From Comamonas testosteroni (lineage in GTDB: Bacteria > Pseudomonadota > Gammaproteobacteria > Burkholderiales > Burkholderiaceae_C), in contig NZ_CP043568.1 in the NCBI RefSeq assembly GCF_014076415.1, forward strand, positions 62,001 through 126,000: a stretch of DNA of 64,000 nt, given 5' to 3'. Position 1 is the stretch's first letter; each line of letters opens with the position of its first letter. The notes under the pieces are model-generated. The model saw nothing but the letters and a program-made list of their open reading frames with translations, was not told where the DNA came from and did not search any database. Positions 60,021-64,000 of this stretch are shown piece after piece. The position numbers and the translations under genes are program-made.

Positions 60021-60722
60021 TCAAACTCCCAGCAACGCCGACAACTTCTCCGGCTGCTGCAGCAGATCCGCAGACTCAGCCTGCAGCGCAAGCCGGCCCT
60101 TCTCCATCACCGCCGCATAGTCGGTATGCGCCAGCACCTTCTTGTAGTCTCGGTCCACGATCAGCGTGGAGATGCCGGTTTCACGAATCTGGGCAATCAC
60201 GCGCCAGATTTCGGCCACCACCAGCGGAGCCAGACCCTCGGTGGCTTCATCCAGGATCATGAGGCGCGGGTTGGTCATCAGCGCGCGGCCGATGGAGACC
60301 ATCTGCTGCTCGCCGCCCGAGAGCTGGTCACCGCCGTTGGACAGGCGCTCCTTGAGGCGTGGAAAGGTCTCCAGAACGCGCTCGTAGGTCCAGCTACTGC
60401 TGCCATCAAGGCCGGCTCTGGCGCTCATCAAGAGGTTTTCCTTGACGGAGAGATTGGGGAATACGCCGCGTCCTTCGGGGACATAGCCAATGCCGAGACG
60501 TGCCATTCGTTCGGGGGCGGAATTCGTCACTTCCTTGCCATCGGCAAACACCCGGCCCGAGCGCGCCGCCACATAGCCCATCAGCGTGCGGATCAACGTG
60601 GTCTTGCCCATGCCGTTGCGGCCCAGCAGGCCCACGGCCTGGCCCTGGGGCAGATCCAGCGAGATGCCGTGCAGGATATGGCTGTCGCCGTAAAAGCTGT
60701 GTACCTCCTGCACGCTGAACAT
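60021..60722 (-). CDS. livF: Branched-chain amino-acid-type ABC transporter ATP-binding protein LivF
   Basis: A 233-residue ATPase. Walker A GRNGMGKTTLIRTLMG, Q-loop MARLGIGYVPEGRGVFPNLSVKENL, signature LSGGEQQMVSIGRALM and Walker B LMILDEATEGLAP match LivF. It pairs with LivG to power import of leucine/isoleucine/valine or related compounds (including aromatic or short-chain acids in some relatives). The ATG at 60722 begins MFSVQEVHSFYG; a longer frame across repeat D is not coding. It is the last gene of livHMGF, separated from livG by 142 bp with repeat copy D, unlike the usual overlap. Confidence 0.95.
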   Translation of the reverse strand: MFSVQEVHSFYGDSHILHGISLDLPQGQAVGLLGRNGMGKTTLIRTLMGYVAARSGRVFADGKEVTNSAPERMARLGIGYVPEGRGVFPNLSVKENLLMSARAGLDGSSSWTYERVLETFPRLKERLSNGGDQLSGGEQQMVSIGRALMTNPRLMILDEATEGLAPLVVAEIWRVIAQIRETGISTLIVDRDYKKVLAHTDYAAVMEKGRLALQAESADLLQQPEKLSALLGV

Positions 60723-60770
60723 GGCATGGTTCGAGGGCCCGGAACGTGGGCGCGTGCCTGTGCCAGAGGC

Positions 60771-60857
60771 ACCAAGCAAGGGCCGCCCCACAGCGATGGT
60801 GCCGTCCCCCTCCTGCGCAGCGAGAGAGGGGGAAGCGGCAGAGCCGCTCAGGGGGGG
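60771..60857 (-). repeat. Comamonadaceae-type intergenic palindromic repeat, copy D
   Basis: GCAAGGGCCGCCCC...GCCGTCCCCCTC...GAGAGGGGGAAGCGGCAGAGCCGCTCAGGGGGG aligns with copies A and B. It sits between livG and livF. Confidence 0.85.
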
Positions 60858-60864
60858 CTTTGTT

Positions 60865-61635
60865 TCAAGCATGCTCTTCCTCTCCCAGGTAGGCGGTGCG
60901 TACCACCGGGTCGTTGCGAATCTGATCGGGCGTACCTGTGGCGACCACGCTGCCGTTGACCATGACGGTGATGCGATCGGCAATGCGGAAAACGGCATCC
61001 ATATCGTGTTCCACCAGCAGTACGGCATGCGCGGATTTGAGCTCCTGCAGCAGCTCCAGCATGCGCTCGGTCTCTTCTGCCCCCATGCCTGCCAGAGGCT
61101 CGTCCAGCAGCAGCACGCGCGGCGCAGTGGCAAGGCACATGGCGACTTCCAGCTGACGCTTGGCGCCGTGGCTCAGGCTGCCGGCAAGGCGCTCGGCATG
61201 CTGGGCAAGACCGGCGCGCTGCAGCGCAGATTCCGCGCGCAGCATGCTGGCCGCGCAATGCTGTGCCGACTCCCAGATGCGCCAGGGTCTGGGCAGCGCC
61301 TGGGCCTGTGCCGTGAGCCGGCAGTTCTCCAGTACTGTGAATTCAGGGAAGATGGTGGTGCGCTGGTAGCTGCGCCCGATGCCGGCCTTGGCGCGCTGCG
61401 GCTGCGGCATCTGCGTGACGTCCCGTCCTTCAAGCGCGATGCTGCCGCTGCTGGCTGCTATCTCGCCCGAGAGCATATTGATCAGCGTGGACTTGCCTGC
61501 ACCGTTGGTGCCGATGACGGCATGGACCTCGCCCTGGTGCAGATCCAGGTCCACATTGTTCACTGCCACCAGCCCGCCAAAGCGCCGCGTCAGGCCGCGC
61601 ACGGACATCTTGGGAGCCTTGCCTGCATCAGCCAT
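60865..61635 (-). CDS. livG: Branched-chain amino-acid-type ABC transporter ATP-binding protein LivG
   Basis: A 256-residue ATPase. Walker A VIGTNGAGKSTLINMLSGEI, Q-loop RAKAGIGRSYQRTTIFPEFTVLEN, signature LSHGAKRQLEVAMCLA and Walker B VLLLDEPLAGMGAEETERM are intact; the LivG-type C-terminal tail (VLLVEHDMDAVFRIADRITVMVNGSVVATGTPDQIRNDPVVRTAYLG) is complete. It works with LivF in the cytoplasm. It overlaps the livM 3' end by 8 bp, showing coupling. The LivF gene is 142 bp further on. Confidence 0.96.
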   Translation of the reverse strand: MADAGKAPKMSVRGLTRRFGGLVAVNNVDLDLHQGEVHAVIGTNGAGKSTLINMLSGEIAASSGSIALEGRDVTQMPQPQRAKAGIGRSYQRTTIFPEFTVLENCRLTAQAQALPRPWRIWESAQHCAASMLRAESALQRAGLAQHAERLAGSLSHGAKRQLEVAMCLATAPRVLLLDEPLAGMGAEETERMLELLQELKSAHAVLLVEHDMDAVFRIADRITVMVNGSVVATGTPDQIRNDPVVRTAYLGEEEHA

Positions 61636-62722
61636 GATCCGCCCCTTGCTCGACAGCTTCCGGCGACCTGCCGGTCCGCGCCGCAGCCTTCTTCTGCCAT
61701 TTGTCGTTGATGCCGACCAGCCCCTTGGGCAGCAGCGCTACCAGCGCGATGATGGCGATGCCCAGCGTCAGCTGCCAATGGTCCGCGGCATTGCCAACGA
61801 TGGCATGCGTGCTCAGCAGCTCCTTGAGCAGCACAAAGGCGATGGTGCCCAGCACCGCACCGCGCAGCGAACCCACGCCGCCCAGAATCAGCATCAGCAG
61901 GACCTCGCCGGAGTGGTGCCAGGCCAGCAGCTCGGGGTTGACCACAGCATCGCGTGCGGCAAGCAGAAAGCCCGCCAGACCCGCCAGCGCACCGGCAATC
62001 ACAAAGCCTGCGAGCTTGTAGCCGTAGGTGGCAAAGCCGGCAGCACGCATGCGTTGATCGTTGACGCGAATGCCGGCCAGCGCGTGGCCGAAGCGCGAGT
62101 GACGCAGCATGGCAATGAAGGCGTAGACCAGCACCAGCGCGACCAGCACCACGTAGTACTGCGTGGAGGTGCTCTCCATGTCCAAGGCTCCAATGGCCGG
62201 TCGCTGCATCAGGTAGATGCCGTCGCTGCCGCCAAAGTAGCCCACGTCGTGCACGACAAAAAACGCCAGTTGCGCGAACGCCAGCGTGACCATGATGAAG
62301 TACACGCCCTTGGTACGCAGACTCAGGGCGCCCACCACCAGCGCATACAGGCCCGAGACGCCGACTGCGGCGCCCAGCATGACGAGAAAGTTGCTGCCGT
62401 CCTGGCCGGCGGCCTTCACCGCCGCATAGGCACCCAGGCCGAAGTAGGCGGCATGGCCCAGGCTGACCAGCCCTGCGCCGCCCACCAGGATATGCAGGCT
62501 GAGAGCAAAGATGGACAGGATCATGATCTTGACCACCAGATCGGACAGATAGGCCGACCAGAAGGGCTGGGCGGCCGCCAGCAGCACTGCGGCGGCCAGC
62601 GGCAGCGCCGTGCTCACCCAAGGGCTTCTGGAGCGTATGGGGCGGCTCTGGTTGGTGACTGCGGGAGCCTCGGCGTAAGCCTGGTTGGTATTGGGCAAGG
62701 GCGTGGAGGATGTATTGCTCAT
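61628..62722 (-). CDS. livM: Branched-chain amino-acid-type ABC transporter permease LivM
   Basis: A 364-residue inner-membrane permease with about 10 hydrophobic segments. The LivM motif LVGGAGLVSLGHAAYFGLGAYAAV and the conserved LILGGVGSLRGAVLGTIAFVLLKELL near the C-terminus are clear. The N-terminal about 35 residues are polar and longer than in E. coli. It forms the channel with LivH. The ATG lies 2 bp after the livH stop, and it overlaps livG by 8 bp. No unusual residues were seen. Confidence 0.95.
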   Translation of the reverse strand: MSNTSSTPLPNTNQAYAEAPAVTNQSRPIRSRSPWVSTALPLAAAVLLAAAQPFWSAYLSDLVVKIMILSIFALSLHILVGGAGLVSLGHAAYFGLGAYAAVKAAGQDGSNFLVMLGAAVGVSGLYALVVGALSLRTKGVYFIMVTLAFAQLAFFVVHDVGYFGGSDGIYLMQRPAIGALDMESTSTQYYVVLVALVLVYAFIAMLRHSRFGHALAGIRVNDQRMRAAGFATYGYKLAGFVIAGALAGLAGFLLAARDAVVNPELLAWHHSGEVLLMLILGGVGSLRGAVLGTIAFVLLKELLSTHAIVGNAADHWQLTLGIAIIALVALLPKGLVGINDKWQKKAAARTGRSPEAVEQGADHG

Positions 62723-62724
62723 GT

Positions 62725-63597
62725 TCAGCTCCGTTTTCCGAGCAAACCCTCAGGTCGCCATACGAGGATCACGGCCATGAGCAGATAGATGCTCATGCCG
62801 CTGAGCTCCTGAAAGAACACCTTGCCGAAGGTATCCACAAAGCCCACCAGCAGCGAGGCAATCAGCGCGCCGGTAATCGAGCCTATGCCGCCGATGACCA
62901 CCACCACAAAGCAGATGATGAGCACGCTGGAGCCCATATTGGGGTAAACCGAACTCATGGGCGCCGCGATCATTCCGGCCAGGGCCGCCAGGGCCACGCC
63001 CACGGCAAAGACGATGCGGTACAGGCGCTTGATGTTGATGCCCAGGCCACGCACCATGTCGCGGTTGCTGGCACCGGCACGAATCATCATGCCCAGACGC
63101 GTGCGGTTGACGGTGTAGTACATCAGCAGCGCCACCAGCAGGCAGGCAGCGGCTGCAAACACGTTGTACCAGGGGTACTGCATCATGCCCATCAAAGGGA
63201 AGCTGCCGGCCAGCCAGGCAGGCTTTTCCACGCCATGCACATCGTTGCCCACGAGGATGGCGCGCAGGCCTTCAAACACCAGAATCAGGCCATAGGTCAT
63301 CAGCACCTGCTGCAGGTGATCGCGTTCGTAGAGAAAGCTGAAAAATGCCCATTCGAGAAAATAGCCCAGCACCACGGCCAGCACCACGCCGACCAGCAGC
63401 ATGGCGATGAAATGCTGGCCCAGATACGGTGCGAGCGAGAACGCCACATAGGCACCGATCATGTAGAAGCTGCCATGGGCGAGGTTGATCACCCCCATGA
63501 TGCCGAAGATCAGCGTCAGGCCAGAGGCCAGCAGGAACAGAAGCAGTCCGTACTGAACTGAGTTCAGACACTGCACCAGAAAAGTGGCGAGATCCAC
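62725..63597 (-). CDS. livH: Branched-chain amino-acid-type ABC transporter permease LivH
   Basis: A 290-residue permease. The start MDLATFLVQCLNSVQYGLLLFLLASGLTLIFGIMGVINLAHGSFYMIGAYVAF is the LivH signature, and VVVIGGIGSITGALIASLLVGFVDTF its C-terminal motif. The start codon is GTG at 63597, chosen because AAGGA lies 6 bases upstream; a longer frame from a TTG at 63627 would add ten non-conserved residues. It is the first permease gene after the binding-protein gene, 154 bp away, a gap that may include a hairpin but no gene. Confidence 0.93.
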   Translation of the reverse strand: MDLATFLVQCLNSVQYGLLLFLLASGLTLIFGIMGVINLAHGSFYMIGAYVAFSLAPYLGQHFIAMLLVGVVLAVVLGYFLEWAFFSFLYERDHLQQVLMTYGLILVFEGLRAILVGNDVHGVEKPAWLAGSFPLMGMMQYPWYNVFAAAACLLVALLMYYTVNRTRLGMMIRAGASNRDMVRGLGINIKRLYRIVFAVGVALAALAGMIAAPMSSVYPNMGSSVLIICFVVVVIGGIGSITGALIASLLVGFVDTFGKVFFQELSGMSIYLLMAVILVWRPEGLLGKRS

Positions 63598-63751
63598 GGC
63601 AATCCTTGTTGAAGCAGAAGGCTGCAAAGCGGGGCATACAGCCCGGCGAATCGTCGATTCGTGCTGGAGACGAGGCGCTCTGTCGCAGGCGGCACCGAAG
63701 GTGAGGCAGGACAGAGCAACCAGGTATCGAGGGCGGTATGGCTCGCGTCTA

Positions 63752-64000
63752 TTACATGCGGCAGCCGCGGGCTGGGTCCGCCAGAGCCTTCACTGCCACG
63801 CTGATCTTCTTGTTCTCCTTGCCGTCGACCTTGCGCAGATAGATGTCCTGCACGGGATTGTGTGCCTTGCTCAAGGTGAAGTCGCCGCGCGGGCTGGCAA
63901 TAGTGGCTTTCTCGATGGCGGTGCGGAAGACGTCTTTCTTGCTGATGTCGCCGCCGGCGGCCTTCAGGCCCACGGCCAGCATCTGTGCGGCGTCATAGCC
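63752..64000 (-). CDS. Branched-chain amino-acid-type ABC transporter substrate-binding protein, C-terminal part
   Basis: The last 82 codons of a periplasmic binding protein; the 5' part lies beyond the right edge. The visible end GYDAAQMLAVGLKAAGGDISKKDVFRTAIEKATIASPRGDFTLSKAHNPVQDIYLRKV is the family-5 (LivK/LivJ) C-terminal lobe (the YDAA..L and SPRGDF..HNP pattern). It would deliver substrate to LivHMGF downstream on the same strand. The substrate cannot be deduced from the fragment. The stop at 63752 is 154 bp before the livH start. Confidence 0.9.
   Translation of the reverse strand, partial: GYDAAQMLAVGLKAAGGDISKKDVFRTAIEKATIASPRGDFTLSKAHNPVQDIYLRKVDGKENKKISVAVKALADPARGCRM

Noticed and set aside
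60723..61133. N-terminal extension of LivF across repeat D
   Set aside because: Would read through the repeat and out of frame into livG; conserved LivF begins at MFSVQEVHSFYG.
1..64000. tRNA, rRNA, CRISPR array, toxin-antitoxin or phage genes
   Set aside because: None was recognised by sequence; spaced identical repeats and typical cloverleaf or phage features were not seen. A dedicated covariance search was not possible.

Overview
The window looks like chromosomal DNA from a high-GC betaproteobacterium of the Comamonadaceae, most likely Comamonas (testosteroni/thiooxydans type). This is an inference from gene content: a Bug-type binding protein, an aerobic benzoyl-CoA (box) cluster, SorAB-like sulfite oxidation, many LysR regulators, and short dispersed intergenic repeats of the kind I associate with this family. 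I saw no rRNA, tRNA, CRISPR array, phage or complete insertion sequence. Coding density is high and most genes belong to known families.

Layout. 1-8260: the first codons of an Old Yellow Enzyme gene, a 323-bp inverted-repeat element, a glutathione S-transferase, an FMN reductase, then mnmG-rsmG, a LysE exporter and parA-(hydrolase)-parB-GNAT. Four parS-like ParB sites lie between 1.8 and 6.2 kb, two of them inside genes. 8.3-18.5 kb: aldolase, carboxypeptidase G2-like peptidase, MFS exporter with a divergent AraC regulator, an ECF sigma factor with a membrane partner leading into a sulfite dehydrogenase pair (sorAB-like), a membrane-anchored methyltransferase, and a SEL1/CsgG lipoprotein pair. 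18.5-27.5 kb: a GlcD/Dld-type flavoprotein, Bug and BMP-like binding proteins, an EF-hand protein, a cobalamin adenosyltransferase, and a D-amino-acid group (LysR, DadA-like dehydrogenase, periplasmic binding protein, Asp/Glu racemase).

27.5-38.5 kb: an HD-domain protein, boxA-boxB-boxC (benzoyl-CoA epoxidation and ring opening), threonine ammonia-lyase, a slipin, a 45-residue membrane protein and pckG with a leader rich in inverted repeats. 38.5-48 kb: LysR, metallophosphoesterase, UspA, a divergent LysR/dadA pair, an HpaR-like MarR regulator, a DEDDh exonuclease, a flavin reductase, a TauD-type dioxygenase and glutathione reductase. 48-59.3 kb: minCDE, a crotonase, an acetoacetyl-CoA synthetase-like ligase carrying repeat-derived insertions, a radical SAM protein with an unusual CX4CX2C motif, a uracil permease, a CoA-transferase and a hotdog thioesterase. 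59.3-64 kb: a repeat-rich gap, then livF-livG-livM-livH and the end of the binding-protein gene of a branched-chain amino-acid-type ABC importer.

The locus joins chromosome housekeeping (ParABS, Min, tRNA/rRNA modification) with catabolism of aromatics, D-amino acids and sulfur compounds. The least ordinary signals are the repeat families, especially the one apparently translated inside the acyl-CoA ligase, the miniature inverted-repeat element at the left end, the parS cluster, and the radical SAM cluster motif. I found no clear multi-gene system that I would call undescribed.
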